A stretch of 47,415 nt of DNA from Cylindrobasidium torrendii FP15055 ss-10 (GCA_000934385.1 KN880616.1:1-47415); one strand, 5' to 3'; numbered from the stretch's first letter, positions 31,794 to 45,663 are shown. Numbers and translations are program-made. Notes: generated from the sequence alone by a model not told the origin.

Positions 31794-34793
31794 ATGGCTA
31801 CAGCACATCCAGATTCGCGGTATCCCTCGCTCCCGCCGCCGCAAGCCCAATTCAACAGTAGACAACTGCCGTCCTTGAAGGACCTCAATTTTCCGTCGCG
31901 TCGCCTCCCTCCGCTTGGACAAGAGCCGCACAACGAATTGCCCTCGGCCGCTGCCAGTCAGCCCACCGAAAACGGGCACAATGGGCAGCCTTTAGGTCAT
32001 GTATCGCGCCATGTCGACCATCGACGGCGGGTATCCTATCAGTCCGGTCCATCCTCAAGTGGTAGTGGACACCCGCCGCCGCCGCCGCCACCACCGCCGC
32101 ATCGTTACGGGGAGACCACGCAACAGCATTCGCCTCCGCTTGGGCATGACCCCAAGGCATCCGAGTATCACCACTCCAAACATGATGGAAACGGCTATCT
32201 GGTCCCAGGCATGCCGCTTTCTGCACAGCTTCACAATGGACATACGAATAGTCATCCGAACATGCGACCAGGAGAGGATCTTTCACGGTTGCACCCAAAC
32301 AAACGACAGCGCACCAGTAGCACCGCGTCAGATGGTCCCCGCGATGTACGGATGCCAGCAGTACGTTGACAACAGTACGCTAATATCTACTAACTCCTTG
32401 CCAGCAACCGTATGGATCGCAGTCTCATTATCCACCCTATGGGTATCCAGTGCCCACAGCCCAGCACGTTCGCCATCCGCCGGCACACCCTCCACCTTCT
32501 CCTGCGCAACCTAGCCCAGGGCAGCAGCACCCGCCATTCGGATCCCATGAACCGAATATCCAGCCTGTGTTTCGAGCAGCGCCTCCGCCGTCACCGTCAG
32601 ACACGCAGCCTTACAAGACAGGACCAAGCTATCCTCCGGCCCATATGCAACAGCCGCGAGCTCCATCGCGCCATGCTCCTCCGCATGTATACCATCACGG
32701 ACCATCCCAGCATCATTTTCCGCCTCAACAGCCGCCAAGCCCGCCGCCGCAGTATGGCTCCGCGCCTCTCCGCCATCCAACGTCGCCACTGACACAGACG
32801 GGACATCATGTGCCAAATCAGCTGTCGGCTGTGCCGTCGAACGGATATCGTCCCCCCAGCGTCCGACATTCACCACACGTACCTCAGGGAGCATTTATGG
32901 TGCATTCTCCTGCTGAGGTGCATCCGCCTGCAGCACCCGCGCCTGCTTCTACACATTACCAGCCAGTTGCTCAGTCTGTGCCGCCGCAGGGTCCTGAGTC
33001 TCATGTTGGCCACACAATTGCATCGCAGCAGGCCTCGGGTTCTCCTTATACACATGTGCATCCTTCCAGCCTGACGCTTCGCCCGCCAGCATCTCATGCT
33101 CAGCAAAGGCAGCATGCTCAGCCGCCTTTGACTGGCGCTATCGGGCCGGGCGTTGGGCCGGTTGGCGGACCCCCATCCTCCGTAACTTCCCCAGCAGTGT
33201 CCGCGGCACCCCATCAATTCCACCACCAGCCCTCACATACATATCAGTCCCAGCCGTTTTCGCAACAGCCACCGCCGCCACCGCAACATATTCTCCATCA
33301 TCCACAGCCGTCACAGCCCATCCAGCCTCCAGCAACGACGCCGGTCCCGCGGTCTCCACCTACAGAGCCTCATCCACGCCAGGCATTCCCTGATAGACAA
33401 GAGCAGCCCACTCTCATGGACGCAGTCCGTTCGATTGCTTGGTTCATTATCAGCCTGCTGACCCCTCCCAGATAGTCAAGGAATGCAGCCTTTTGTATGA
33501 ATTCTCACAACGATTCGGTGTGTTTGCCTGTCCGTCCACAAGCATTTTAATGCTTACGGACATTATATTAGCCCAGCATCCCAATGCCCAACCGGCCCAC
33601 GCGGAATGGGGCGATATGGTCGCGCGCGCAACCATGCTAGTGCAAATGCTTGAGGATCTCCGAACACAGATGGGCGGCGACCGCTCAAAGGATTCCAGCC
33701 CGTCCACAATTGTCACACGGGAAGAACATCATCAACCCAAGCGACCTTGGGAAGACTTTTCCCACCGTGGCAATACGCCAGCACAGTCTGATCATCCACC
33801 TCCGCTGCCGCCGCCTTCTTCACGGCCTGAATCCCTGTACCCGGTTGTACGTTCTCACCTAAAGCTTAACATGAGTGAATTACTTAACTGCATCAGCAAC
33901 CGCCATATCGTCCGCTGACTGAATCTAAACCGTTCATATTCGCTCAGATGCAAGGCCCTGGCGTGCCCCCTCCGCCAACAGCGCCTGAGGGCCCGTCAGC
34001 GGGCCCATCTGCAGAACAAGATATGGAACTCATACGATCCAAGAGGGCATCTAGTGCAGCTGCCGCTGCGAATAATGCCCCTGGGCAACCCAAGAGCAAG
34101 TACAAGAAGCGCAGCGTGAGTACAAACTTACATGTGCGTATCTTCACGATTCTATTCTGACGCTGGCTAAGCGAGCAATACTCGATGGTCAGTGTCATTC
34201 GTGTAATATCAAAGAGACTCCGGAATGGCGACGGGGACCAGATGGTGCAAGGACGTTGTGTAATGCGTGCGGGCTACGTAAGTTTTGCTCATTCTCATGA
34301 CATGGTGGGATTGCTCATGTTGTGGGTGACAGACTATGCAAAGCTGATGCGCAAGCAAGAAAACAAGGGGCCTGACGCACCGGTTATCGATATGGAAACT
34401 TTGCGAGCCTCTGCTCGCGCAGCTGAACAAGAGAGGCTGGCAAAGCCCAAGGGTGCAGGACGGCGGAAGGCGGCAATTAACTTGGACCCAGGAGAGGCGA
34501 GGAGCCAAGAGCCAGCACAGTTCGGCGCTCCTGGACAAGGGACATTCCAAATCATCAGCGAGAACCCCGGCGCGGGTGAAGCACCTCCCCAGGCGCCCGT
34601 CCAGATGGCATTGCAAGGACCAGGAGGCATGTCTGGACCGTCGCTGGCGTCCGTACTGCAGAGCCCTCCACCACCGGTCATCGCATCTCCGCACGGCCCG
34701 GGCAATGGCCTAACTCTGCCACCGCCATCTATGTGGGTCGCTCCTGGGCAGGGCGCCCTGCGATATACTCCCCATCAACATGCCTCTCGATAG
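31794..34793 (+). CDS. GATA zinc-finger transcription factor (NsdD-like)
   Basis: Exons are 31794-32360, 32405-33424, 33472-33517, 33572-33846, 33897-34115, 34172-34277 and 34333-34793 (897 aa). A single GATA finger at residues 717-742 has C717-x2-C720-x18-C739-x2-C742. It is completed by splicing intron 34278-34332, which splits the codon for the His after GL. The run [19 protein letters not shown] is characteristic of the NsdD/GATA-IVb type in fungi, which controls development and light or mating responses. A basic KYKKRS precedes the finger. Upstream, about 525 residues are Pro/His/Gln-rich and disordered, including a run of about nine prolines. A short helical block, [20 protein letters not shown], lies before the finger. 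Intron 33425-33471 is needed to reach it. Confidence 0.92.
32072..32100 (+). repeat. CCG microsatellite encoding polyproline
   Basis: A CCG/CCA repeat within exon 1 of the GATA gene encodes about nine consecutive prolines. Such tracts vary in length between strains. Confidence 0.7.
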
Positions 34794-36116
34794 CGGTGGA
34801 GATTCAAGGATTTATAATGTGTCTTTGTATAATTGTCGTTTTCTGTTCGTTCAGCTTTCGCGTTTGTAGTGCTTTCTGAGAAGGTCTGTCATATGATCAA
34901 GCCAGTGATTTTAAAGAGACGAGAGTCGGGGCTTGTGGTGTCTGCGTACTGTAATTTCCATAGTGTGGATATGGAGAGATGGGAGAAAAAACACAACTTA
35001 CTTACCTTTTGATTTACCTTGTACATGCTCATCCTGGGATGAAATATAGTCTTCAAGTGGGTTAGTTTCTCGGGAACGGCAACGCTCTTGTCACATGAGT
35101 CAAAACAGTTAAAAGTGTACGCTTCGATTTGGATTTGATCTACAAACGTTATTAAAACCGAAATGAAATCGGGCCATCGGAGGTATTAGCTTGAATCGAT
35201 CTCCAATTTCGCCACGATGGCCCAATTCTCCGATCCCGTCACGTTCTGAGCCAGCTACAGCCGAGAAGATCTCAAGGATGTACAGCGTTCTTTGCAGAAT
35301 AAAAAGCTATCCCTGGGATCAGATATCTGTGAGGTCACTAGCACAGCATGAGATTCAATGGGCTTGTCGAGGCTTGTCGGTATCGGCACAAATTACAGTT
35401 TTAACTTGCTGGCGGTTACGAGGCATTTTTACCAGATAATCCTTCCATTACGCAATTTACACTCGAAAGTGAGCTCAATATCTGACCATAGCCAAATCGA
35501 GATGAGGCAATCCCGATTTGGATGAAGACAACCTATATCTGGAAAAGATCTAAATAGGAAAGAAGATATTTTGCCTCCGATCGGACGGACGCATCCAACG
35601 GTTGTGGCAGTATTGTGGCTACAGCCTCCTCTGCTTGGCGCTGCAGATACATTGGAAATTTTATTAGGGAAGGCATCGACCCATAAATTATGTTGCGAGA
35701 AATGTGAATGATTGAGAATGCACTTATGTGAGTGAACGGGCCTGGAAGAGGTGCATCTATCACTGAGCTCGTGGTACGCTGACAATTCTTGATAGTTCTC
35801 GAGCATCCACCTGCTTCATATACCGTCTGAGAGCTAAAATTTCGGGGTAATGGGCAATGTTCATGTAGGGAAGATGCACAATCACACCATCCTTCTTTGG
35901 CAGTCTCTTACCACTCACAAGTAACCGACAACGCACTTTCTGTCTATTTGGTAAGATGCGAAGATCGTATCAAATTTAAACAAGAAAGCTTTGCATGGAT
36001 CTAGAGCCAAAAAAGAGAAAAGATGTCAGGGAGCCCTACCAGAGGGAGTAAGTAGATGTATATGGCCAACCCCGAGGACAGTATAATTTACATCAATAAG
36101 CTACAGACACTTAAAG
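34794..36116. other. intergenic between convergent genes, ~1.3 kb
   Basis: AT-rich 3' flanks of the GATA factor and the bromodomain gene. ORFs of 76-125 codons occur here, but without conserved motifs. I see nothing convincing. Confidence 0.5.
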
Positions 36117-38360
36117 CTACTCAATCGTGGGTAATATGTTTCTTACATTCTCTGCAACGAGCCTTTTCTCCAAGGGAGAGATCATCGTTACCGGCAACCT
36201 CTTCGCCAAAGCCAACAAATTCATCCGCAATCTCCTGGTTTCTGCACTTTCTGATCCCTCGGCCACATCATTGGAGGATGTCTGGCTCGCCAATCTAGCG
36301 AGCATATCGCCAGTGTCCCCGAGGATCTGCCCCAGTTCATCCTGGGTCTCTATCTTGCCTTCCCGCCTAAACTTGAGCCCATCCCACTCCCTCTCGCTTA
36401 CATCTAGATCTGCTGGCTCCCGCATGAGAGAGCCCATATCCAACTTCTGCCCTCGCACGTTGAGCAGCGGCTGTACCATCTCGCTCAGCTGTATCTGTGC
36501 CAGAATTTTTGAATCGTCCCACGCTCCCGGCTCCATCGACATCACCACATCTTCGTCGCGTTGTGTTCCAAGCAGCCGAGCGGTCTCACGAAGCATCCCA
36601 TGCTTTCCCTCTGTCAGAGGGTCCACAATTTGTTGCTCGACATATTTCGCGAGCGGCATCCCCAGTTCCAACTCCTCGTCCGGTATTCGATATTCCTCTG
36701 TCTTTGGCCGCTTCACAAACTCGGCCAGGCTGCGCACATACGCGTAACCATCGACACCGCCGTATACGACATCCCGTAGATAGTCTTCTCCTTGTGCTGC
36801 ACGTTCCAGATTCCAGTATTTGTGCGCATCGTCCCGTTTGCGCTTCTTGCTGTTGTCCTCTGGGTCAAGCGACTCACGCACGAGATCTATACCATCGTTG
36901 TCTGTGATGCCCCGCCGCTTGAGTTCCTCAGACATCTCTGCTGAGAGCAAAGCAAAACTCCCCCAGTCGACGGTATGCACAGGACGCTCTAATTTTTCAG
37001 GGATGCGTTCGGGCTCTTCCTTCTTGAATCCGCGCGATGAGTAACTTGTCTGCACAATCCAGTGTTTCTTCTCTGGCGGGACTGGGGGAATATGTGGTTC
37101 CCGTTTTGGAGGCAAAGCAACGGATCCCAAGGACGACGGACCGGCGAGAGGCTGTGGGGCAGGAGTCGCAGAAGTTGCGCGGGATTCAGTAGGTTGTAGT
37201 GGAGGCGGGGGTGGCCAAAGCAGGGACATTTGTGGTCGTGTGAGCGGATCGGGAACAAGAGCAGAGAGTATAGTAAATGGATCCTCCACTACAGGAAGAG
37301 TTAGGCTATTCAAAAGGAGGATTGAAAATCTCAACGCACTTTCCCAGTAGTCCAAACTACCATCTGGATGCATGGGCGGGCCCTCTTTTTCGATTCGCAT
37401 CCGCTCCTTCTTCGTTTTGTATTTCTTGCCTAGAGGATGTTCATGAGACGTCGACCAGATATTGAGAATGCTTACCTTTGAGCTTCAGCGCAAGCATAGT
37501 CTTAGACCACCCCGAGTTCGCAGGAAACGCTCCCAGTCCATCCCTCGAACCGGGTAACCGTCCGTCTGCTTGAATAGTCTCTGAGAGTGGCCCCTTGGTG
37601 CTACCATCCGTGGTGGCTGGCTGAGCTTGCTGTTTCTTGTACGGTCCACGCGTAGCCCGTCTCCCCACAGTTGCAGACACAACAGATTGGGAACGTTGTC
37701 CGGCCGAGATAGGCTCATCGAGATCCATGGGCCCACTACCATCCTCGGCCTCGACTTCCTCGTCGTTCTCAACGTCGATATTCCAGTCAGTCTCGTACTG
37801 AACAACAGTCCCGCTAGCTCTTGAGATAGCATCAAGTGCGTACACCTCAATTTTGTCGGCTTCGGTGTAGTATATGGTGCCTACGGGGTTAAAAGCTTTA
37901 GCGTTGCCAGTGACGAGACGAACGTCGGACTGGATGAAGATGAGAAAGAAGCAGTCATATCATGACTATGACCGCACCGTAAACTCCTCCAACGACCGAT
38001 ACTTCCCTCGAGAAACCTTCGTGGTCATCGTCCCGAAATCCATGGGCCGCTTTACGACAGTGCTGTACCCTGGAACCTGCGCAACGTCGACTGGATGCAG
38101 GAAAAAGGCGTAATCATCCTTTCTATAGATACAGTTCAGCTTGCGCAGGCTCGTGGATGGCTGTTAACTCACTTCTTAATCTGCGATATCAGTTTACTGA
38201 GTACCTCCTTGAGGGGCTTTAGTTTGACCGGTCGCGGTGGCTTCTGCTTTTTCTGCGGCTTCAGCGACGAAAGCGATGGTAACTTGAGCGTAATTCGTGG
38301 TTTCGGAGGTTCCTGCTCATCGTGGTATAACGCAGAGGTATGGTCAAAGCTTTCGCTCAT
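36117..38360 (-). CDS. BRD7/BRD9-like bromodomain protein
   Basis: Exons are 38360-38173, 38122-37978, 37929-37476, 37429-37340 and 37288-36117 (682 aa). The bromodomain spans about residues 45-150: LKEVLSKLISQIKKKDDYAF, then DVAQVPGYSTVVKRPMDFGTM with the conserved PMDF at 89-92, then VTGNAKAFNP with acetyl-lysine-binding Asn at 125. The C-terminal two-thirds, with VDWGSFALL and long charged helices, resembles the region after the bromodomain in BRD7/9 (DUF3512-like). Those proteins are chromatin-remodeller subunits in animals. The 51-nt intron 37289-37339 is a multiple of three with no in-frame stop, so its retention would insert 17 residues. A basic nuclear signal (KKYKTKKERMR) is present. 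Confidence 0.88.
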
Positions 38361-38505
38361 TGCCCGAGTGACGGCAGTTTAGATCAAACGCCGTTAGATA
38401 AGGTGGCTGTGCGCCCACTCTATATGCGCAGCGTGGCGCCAAAGGGTCAATCGAGTAAGTACTTAAGTACCATTAATACTATAGACTGGGTATAGGGAAC
38501 ATAAA

Positions 38506-40535
38506 CTATGCGCCAACTTTCGCCTGCGTTGCTAAAAACTGAATGTTTGCTATCGGAGCACCGGTGGCTAAGGGTGACCTTGTCCAGTCAGGCAAAAGGC
38601 CACTATCGGTAGGGTCAAGTATCAACGCATCTTCCTCGCCCCCTTTGCCCTTCCCTCTCGACTCATCCCATTTCTCTCGCGCGAGCTCTATTCCGCCAGT
38701 CTTTAAAGCTCCTGCCAATGATGCGCCTATCCATGGCATCGTTGCTGGGGTGAACGCTGGTGCCTTTCCAGCATTGGCGCGCGCCCTAGCCGACTGGGGC
38801 TCCCCAGGATTTGGATTGTTCAGAATAGCAAAGAAGGGTGTAAGCGGACGAAGAGATGAATATCGGTCGTAAATTGGGGGTACTGCTCGGCCAGGTTTTG
38901 ATGGTAGCCTTGTCGACGGCGGCGGGGGAGAAATTGCACGAAGGATTTCGTGTTGCAAACGAGGGATAAATCCTGGTAACATCGATGTCCCACCGACTAC
39001 CAAAATGGACGACGCCATTGTCTTGCGCAAATCAACGGGGACCTGGTCATGGTGAGTATTAACTCATACAGCCCAACACCAGCAATATACCTTGATCAAT
39101 GCATCCAAGATTACTTCTGCGACGCTGCTTTCATCTACATCCCCGCCTTCAAAAAGCACTTCCGCGCTCCGTTCCCGTATCCATCCAGGTATAAGTAGTG
39201 TTCCCAAACCAGTGCCAGTATATTGCGAAGCTGGAGGGTGTACACGCATTGAGAGGTTTGTCGCCGTCGAGTTACGCTCGTACATTGTGGCCAATGCCTG
39301 CAGGTTGTTCACGCCTCCTCGTCGTTGTTCTTCAATCAATGGATTCCGCGCAGCTGCAGTGCTTCCAGGCGCAGAAACCATTGAAAACTCAGACGATTCC
39401 GGCTGAGAGGACATGCTCTCGCGTCCCGCAAAGGAGAAGTCCGAATCCGTATTGCCCTCGCTGCTAGGTGGAATGTCGATGGAATCTGAGGACATGTCTG
39501 GCGCTGGGGTTGATTCTCTGTCGGTATAGAGGCCAAGTGTTTCACTGACAAAACATAGTCGAGTTTTGATGTCCTCTACCAGCTTGTCGGTGAGCACCTC
39601 GGGCGGCACGCGTGTGGAACGGCTCGAAGCAGGAAGGTTGACACCTGCACTGAGCGTGGTAGGTGGCGGGAGGTATGTTCCAAAGAGAAGGATGAGGGCA
39701 CGAAGATGTTCGGTGAGGCGCGCGCCTGCCAAGGGTGTTGTTCGTAGGTATGGGTATAGTGGCCGAGCGGAGAATATCTGTTCATGCTTAGTGAACAAGA
39801 AGGTGTGAAGTTTTGCAACGCACTGGTAAAGCCACAGACTCCTGGTTTCCACAGTCAATCACAAGTCCTGTTATCCTACCTACCGCGAAGAGGGAAAGCA
39901 GGTGGGTGGACGCAAAGGATACAGAAGGCACCTTTGATGGGCAGTCAGATATACATCGCGGACGGCAAAGTTGGTAGGCGTACCAACAGGTTCTCGAATA
40001 GTATCCTAGTGATCATTTCTTTCACGTATAATGGCAGTAGCGGGTGCTCGACCAAAATAACCTTCCGCGCCTTTGGATCCGTCAAAAGAGCACTATAGCC
40101 TGTTAGAACATCTCGCCATAGCTATATACCCACGTACTCATGGAATACCCCACGCAAGCATTGCTGAAGCCGAATTTCTAACATCCTATCTTCTTCAGCG
40201 CGTTCGTCTGGAATGGTTGAACGACTGAGACCCCATAATGTTTCTCCGTATTTTCCGTCTGCGTACAGCACTTCTCGCGGGCGACCTTCGCCACTAAATC
40301 CGACTTTCCAAATGCGCGACCCAGGATCTATAATGATACGGTCTTCGACACCATATAACGAATGTCGGCGCGTCGTTGCATAGTGAGGTGTAGGCGGAGG
40401 ATTGGCCGAAGTGGAACTGGATAGCCGGGATGCTCCTGGTGTTGAAGGAAACGGAACTGTCGTCCGCGCGCGAGAGGTCATTGTGGAATGATGGTGAGAC
40501 GCAAGAAGTGCTTTAGGCATAGCCACAGGACACAT
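38506..40535 (-). CDS. ARP10: actin-related protein Arp10 (dynactin pointed end)
   Basis: Exons are 40535-40138, 40092-39984, 39931-39824, 39777-39091 and 39042-38506 (612 aa). The actin ATPase fold is recognisable: IDPGSRIWKVGFSGEGRPRE (phosphate 1 loop), KARKVILVEHPLLP, ILFENL, VSFASTHLLSLFAVG, RITGLVIDCGNQES (phosphate 2), and near the end SILVVGGTSMLPGF (adenosine loop). The protein is longer than actin because of a Ser-rich insert between about residues 300 and 410 and a long tail. Arp10 caps the dynactin filament with p25/p27 and p62 and links dynein to cargo. ATGs at 40535, 40520 and 40481 are all possible starts; the first gives 612 aa, the last 594. A hyphal dynein role is expected. 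Confidence 0.8.
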
Positions 40536-40766
40536 CGCGATCGACGAGGATTGCACGCAGCATAATGAAACTGAACGTCAACATTGGAACTCAAGCTACA
40601 AGTCTGCTTCATTATAAGCCACTCAAGATTTGGATTGTTGAAGTCGTGGATTTTTTAAATAGCAAAAAATAAGGGATACCAAATCAAGCTAAACTAATAT
40701 ACAGCGAACAAATTTTGGTACGTGCTTGTAGCATAACTTCATAAGCGAGGAAATAGCAAATCGTGA

Positions 40767-43700
40767 TTAGTTAGTTGGAAGCTCGCCAGTCAGCCTCGAG
40801 TCCCTGGAGCTGGCACCGACAGTGATGCCGATAGTACCGTCAACCTTCTTCCAGCCCTGTGCAGTAACGTCCCAAGACGAGAGGTCATAGCGGGAAAGCG
40901 TAATTTCCACTTGCTTTGACTCTCCAGGGTTGAGGGTGAGATCTGTGAAACCCTTGAAGACGGCGGGTGGCTCGCCAGACGACTCGGGGAAGTTCACGTA
41001 GAGCTGAGGAACCTATACCATGGAATGAGCATGCCGAACGGGGCCAGAGACAAGCAAGAACGTACATCACCGCCGAAGAGCGCACCGGTGTTGGTGACAG
41101 TAAACGATACGGTGTATGCGGGTTGGTGGAGCCATGCAGCGGTGGAGGCGCCAACGTCGTTGCCGGTTGCTTGTCCTGCCTCCCAGGCAGTGATAGCGTC
41201 AGAAGCCTCGCTGTCGATGCTCCAGATGCTAAGGTCATCATATTCGAACGTGCTATAGCTCAAGCCAAAGCCAAACTCGTAGCGCGGTGTGATGTTGTAC
41301 TAAGAAGATCATTAGTCCGAGTTAGAATGAGCGAAATCAAGGACGTACCGTGTCAAAGTGGCGGTAGTCAATAAGCAGGCCTTCGGTGTAAGGAACAACG
41401 AGGATTTGGTCAGGCTCACCGACCATGTCGATGTGGGTAGGGTAGTCGGTCTCGTTCTTCGCAACAGTGAAGGGCAGGCGGCCAGATGGGTTCCATGCTC
41501 CGTAAAGGACGTCCGCGATAGCGTTGCCAACCTCACTTCCCGCTACGCCAGCCCAGAGAATCTATAGAAGAGACTTAATAAACGAGACCGCAGATTTCAA
41601 AAGAAGCACTCACAGCGGTAACGTTGGGGTGGTCTGCCCACTCCTCAACAAGGACCGGGCCAGTGCTGTGAATAACGACGATCGTGTTGGAGTTGACATC
41701 GGCGATGGCCTTGACGAGTTCGTCGCCGTTGTGCCATGCAGTAAGGTTGGTGCTGCCCAAATAATTTAACACTGGCGGACATAATCGACTCTGGAAACGT
41801 ACCGGTCGCCAGTCATGCCTTCGACAGGAATGCTCAAGTCTTCGCCAGAGTTGGAGTTGATGAAGACAATGGCGGCGTCCTTGTTATAGGCCTTCTCAGC
41901 GGCGCGGGTGGTATTCCAGTTCTCAAGATCCCAGCTGACAGATGTAAGGTCCTCGCGGGCTCGGGTTTGGAGCGCATCAAGAGGAGAAACAAGGTAGGTG
42001 AACTCTCCAGATCTGTGCACAATGTGAGCTCATTGAAGGGGCAGTTGGCGCAATTCCACATACCCAGATCCCCAACCAACTGCCAAAACACCGTCACTCC
42101 CGGCTTGATACTGGAACGCGTTGGGTCCGACGAGGCTTGAGCCAGCGTCCTGTCCTGCGATGAAAAGCGTTTGAGGCTTGTTGAGGGGAAGTGCGTTGTT
42201 GGTGTTCTTGAGCAACACGGTGCTGGCGGCTCCCAATTCGCGGACGTGCTTGTAGTGATCACCCTGCACGTTGAGGTGCTCATTGACAGATGGGTCATCC
42301 TGGCGGAAAGCATCGAAGTTGACGGCGGGGAACGAAGGGTCGTCTTGTTGAAGCAGGTAATATCCGGCGACAATACGAGTAGTCATGTCGTCGATGCGAG
42401 CTTCTGGGATCGTATTGTTTTGGACATACGACGTAAGGTTTGCGCCGAAGTAAGTAGAGTCGAGGCCAGCACCGTTGTCGCCGGGCATGTTCATCTGCGG
42501 CGTCGTCAGAAAATGAGAAAATTGAGGAAGAAATGGGACGTACATCAAGGCCCTCGGCAGCTGACATAGTTGAATGAGTAGCATACCAATCAGACATGAC
42601 AACTATGCGTGAAAGTCAGAAATGAGGAATGCCACAAGTGCAAGATCACGTACAGCCTTGGAATCCAAGTTCGTGCTTCAGGAGCTGGTTAAGCACATGC
42701 TCGTTCTCGCAGGCGTAGGTTCCATTGAGCAAGTCTGCGGAGATGAGGAAGCGTTTGACTTGCGAAACGAAGAGACATACTGTAGCTGCACATAACGCTG
42801 GTCACACCAGCCATAACACTGCGGGCGAAAGGGTGGAGATAGATCTCGTGCATGGTGCGGTCGTCAATATCTGACGAAGATTTCGTACGATGCCACTCCT
42901 GCTCGCTGCACACGGCCATCAGCAACTAAGCACACAACAAAGAATAGCGACATACTTTCCGACGAGATGCTTAGCACATGCCTGCACACCAGCGGACTGC
43001 ATTCCAATGATAGTCTCGTAGGCGGCCTCTCCGGTAAGATATGGGTCGGCGCCAAAGCCTTCAAAGTTGCGGCCTCCGGCAGCCATACGGCCGAGGTTCA
43101 TCATAGGACCAAGGGCGATGTGAATGCCCTTTGCCTTGTACTCCTCGCCGAGAAGGAGACCCCGCTCACGGATAAGGCGACGGTTAAAGCTGCGACGAGA
43201 AATGAGTCAATGGAATACAGGCATGGCACTCCCATACCTGGCGGCGGCATTGACGCCTGCAGGGAAAACAGTGGTCAGGTCGGCACCACGAACGCTAAGA
43301 GGACCATCTTCGAGGCAAAGACTGGGGAAGCCTTTGTCGTCGTTGGCATAGGTGTTGCCCTAGACATTCGTTGATTAATTTTGGGAGCGCAGATTTGAAC
43401 AGCCTGCTTACCGTGCAACGTCCGGCCATGAAGCCTCTTCCAGTGCTAACATTAATCTTTTCCTCGAGGGTAAAAGTTGCGACCTACACACATCGAGGGT
43501 TAGCATACGCGCGACGAACAAGCGGAATACTGTACCAAAGCCTTAGCTTTCTCGTGGGCTGACGTCCATGCCGCAGAGAAATCGGGAACGTCTGTCGAGC
43601 CAAGCTCTAGTGGGTTCAGAGGGTCGACAGCGACCCCGCCGGTTGCCGTAGGCGAGGGATATGCCGAGAAGGTTTGGGACGCGATTGGGATCGTGCGCAC

Positions 43701-43856
43701 TGTCGTGGTCTGTACATCACCGAGCGGAGGATAGCTGGTCGATGAAGAGACTGGTGCGCTCGTCGCTGTAGACGCTGAAGAGGACAACCCCGAGCTCTGA
43801 GCGAGAACAAAAGGGAGAAGGGCTGCGAATGCGAGGAGCTGGCGTGGAGGGGCCAT
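40767..43856 (-). CDS. secreted beta-glucosidase, glycoside hydrolase family 3
   Basis: Thirteen exons, about 827 aa. The start at 43856 gives a classic signal peptide, [20 protein letters not shown], followed by a Ser/Thr-rich linker of about 60 residues. The GH3 core follows: [66 protein letters not shown], and the nucleophile motif [10 protein letters not shown] with Asp at about 322. The C-terminal GH3 domain includes [43 protein letters not shown] and [12 protein letters not shown], and the fibronectin-III-like end has VPQLYV and PPAVFKGF. It hydrolyses cellobiose and short beta-glucans to glucose outside the cell. The gene ends 231 bp before ARP10, on the same strand. Confidence 0.96.
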
Positions 43857-45663
43857 TGTAGTGAGGACTGAGGGGAACTGAGTGAACGGCTCGAGCACGA
43901 ATCAACCATGATTTCAAAGTGGGCTATTTAACGAGGAATCCTACGGCTGCCGGTGGTTGCGTCGAAATGTTCTTGCGATGGTCAGGTGGTGATGAGTAAG
44001 GCCAAATTTTGAGGCTGCTGAAGGCGGAAAGCCTACGACAGGCCTGCGAGTGAGCGGAAGTGACATCGTGAACCACGCGGTTCGCGTGTAAGGGCGATCG
44101 ACGGACTCTCGGTCCGCTCCAGTCACTTCATCTGGATTGCGACTGAGGGTCGTGTCCTGAGTTGTTGCGCCTCTATGACTTCCTCATTTGTAAAGTGAAG
44201 GGCGGAATGTACCTACCTCCTGATAGGTGTCGTCGTCTTTCCAACAGCTGTCAGTGTTCGAGGCTGCGGTACCAGACGGTACCGTACCCTCTACTGCACC
44301 CTTCTGCATTATAGCCCCAGTTACCCCATACTTGGTCCGGGGTCTGGGGTTGTAGTGGGTAAAGGTTCGACAAGATTGGCAATAAGCACGGACCTATATC
44401 TTACCGAAGTTCTCTAGCCTCTCCCATTACCGGTTCGGCCCAGGAACAAAATCCCCTTCCCCAGTCCATTTGCCTGAATACTTCATGCAATAGGCCGGCC
44501 ACAACCTCGAGCGTTGTAGAGAGAACAAGTGGAAAATCTGGAGAGAACGCTTGGCACCCGGCCGCCTATGAGTTGGAGCTAAGCTGAGGCTCCAGCACTT
44601 GGTCAAGCCGAAAGGCGTACAAACACTCCCTTGAGACCAAGACTAGACGACTCGACCCATGAACACTATACATATTACACAGCACCAGTCAGTAGTCACA
44701 ATAAGCCTTGGGGACAAATAATGTACATGCTCTTAGGCATGCAGGTCAGACCAATCCTTCCGGCCAAAGCTGCTGCAATACCATTCGCAAATGGTAAGGT
44801 TGACCCATGGGGTGTAACCACGGTTTACAGACTTTGTCAGCACCGCCGCGTCGCACTGTGAGCTTGGAGTTGAAAGGTCATGAGTTATGTCGGGAGTATT
44901 GGTTGTAGGAGGCATTGGTCGGACTAGTGCCTGTTGGACTTGGAGGTTAGCTCATCTGAATTGCTTCAACTATAACAAGTACATACACGAAATGGGACAT
45001 ACTATTTTCGAGAAGCCCCTCACAAAGATACAAGCAGGATGATAGTCAAAGGTTCTGATAGTTGCAATAAGCAAATGATTGTATATTTATATTTTTATCA
45101 TATATGTAGGTAGTGTGGGAGCCCACGAAAATTCCAGCCTACGTAGAGCATAGGAGAAATGCTTCGATGAACACCATCCAGCCGTTGATTAGACGTTGGA
45201 ATAGATCATCAATATGGGCGCATCACCAGAACCGAATCAGCGTATGGGCCGTAGCCCCGGGCTGTCCGGGCAGAAAGTGGCCGAGTAAAATAGCTAGAGT
45301 AGGCAAGAAAAGAACGCGCAGGCGCAGGCGCCAATGCCAATTTGGATTTGCTAGAGGCAGAGTATGCACAAGACGGCGGATGGACGAGGGCTTCATTGGA
45401 CGGGGAAAGAAAAGCCAGAAAGCATTTTGCATTGCTGAATGTGAGAAGGTGGTCACTGAACGAAGACAAGGGATCGCAATTTTTTTCAGGTTATATGCGT
45501 GATCGGTGTTTGGCCTTGATTGCAACACGGGAATTACCGAGCGACATAGTGTGGCCGTGCAGATCTGCAGGCAAGGTTTAGAATGCTGCTCAATGTGTTG
45601 AAAGTATCAGATGTACATATCTATATTTGACGGTTAGAATCAAGGTAGAATATAAACTGCATA
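43857..45663. other. intergenic, ~1.8 kb, upstream of the beta-glucosidase
   Basis: The longest gene-free stretch in the window. It holds the secreted enzyme's upstream region and the 3' flank of the unrecognised gene. A basic 129-codon forward frame (45113-45502) opens with GTG and has no motif. Short GGTACC-type palindromes occur around 44270-44285. Confidence 0.5.
43923..43932 (-). promoter_or_regulatory. weak TATA-like element of the beta-glucosidase
   Basis: The minus strand reads GTTAAATAGC, 67-76 nt upstream of the ATG at 43856. It is a weak match and may simply be AT-rich. Confidence 0.3.

Noticed and set aside
33425..33471. Apparent frameshift before the GATA factor's helical block
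   Set aside because: A 29-nt intron seemed required, but the acceptor 18 nt further on gives a normal 47-nt intron with a CTGAC branch site and correct phase.
44260..44360. GGTACC and CCCCAG inverted repeats as a hairpin or terminator
   Set aside because: Stems are only 6-7 bp with mismatches and long loops; no reason to think they are functional.
45113..45502. Arg-rich 129-codon ORF
   Set aside because: It opens with GTG, has no family feature, and an antisense frame is equally open; likely chance in a repeat-poor intergenic region.
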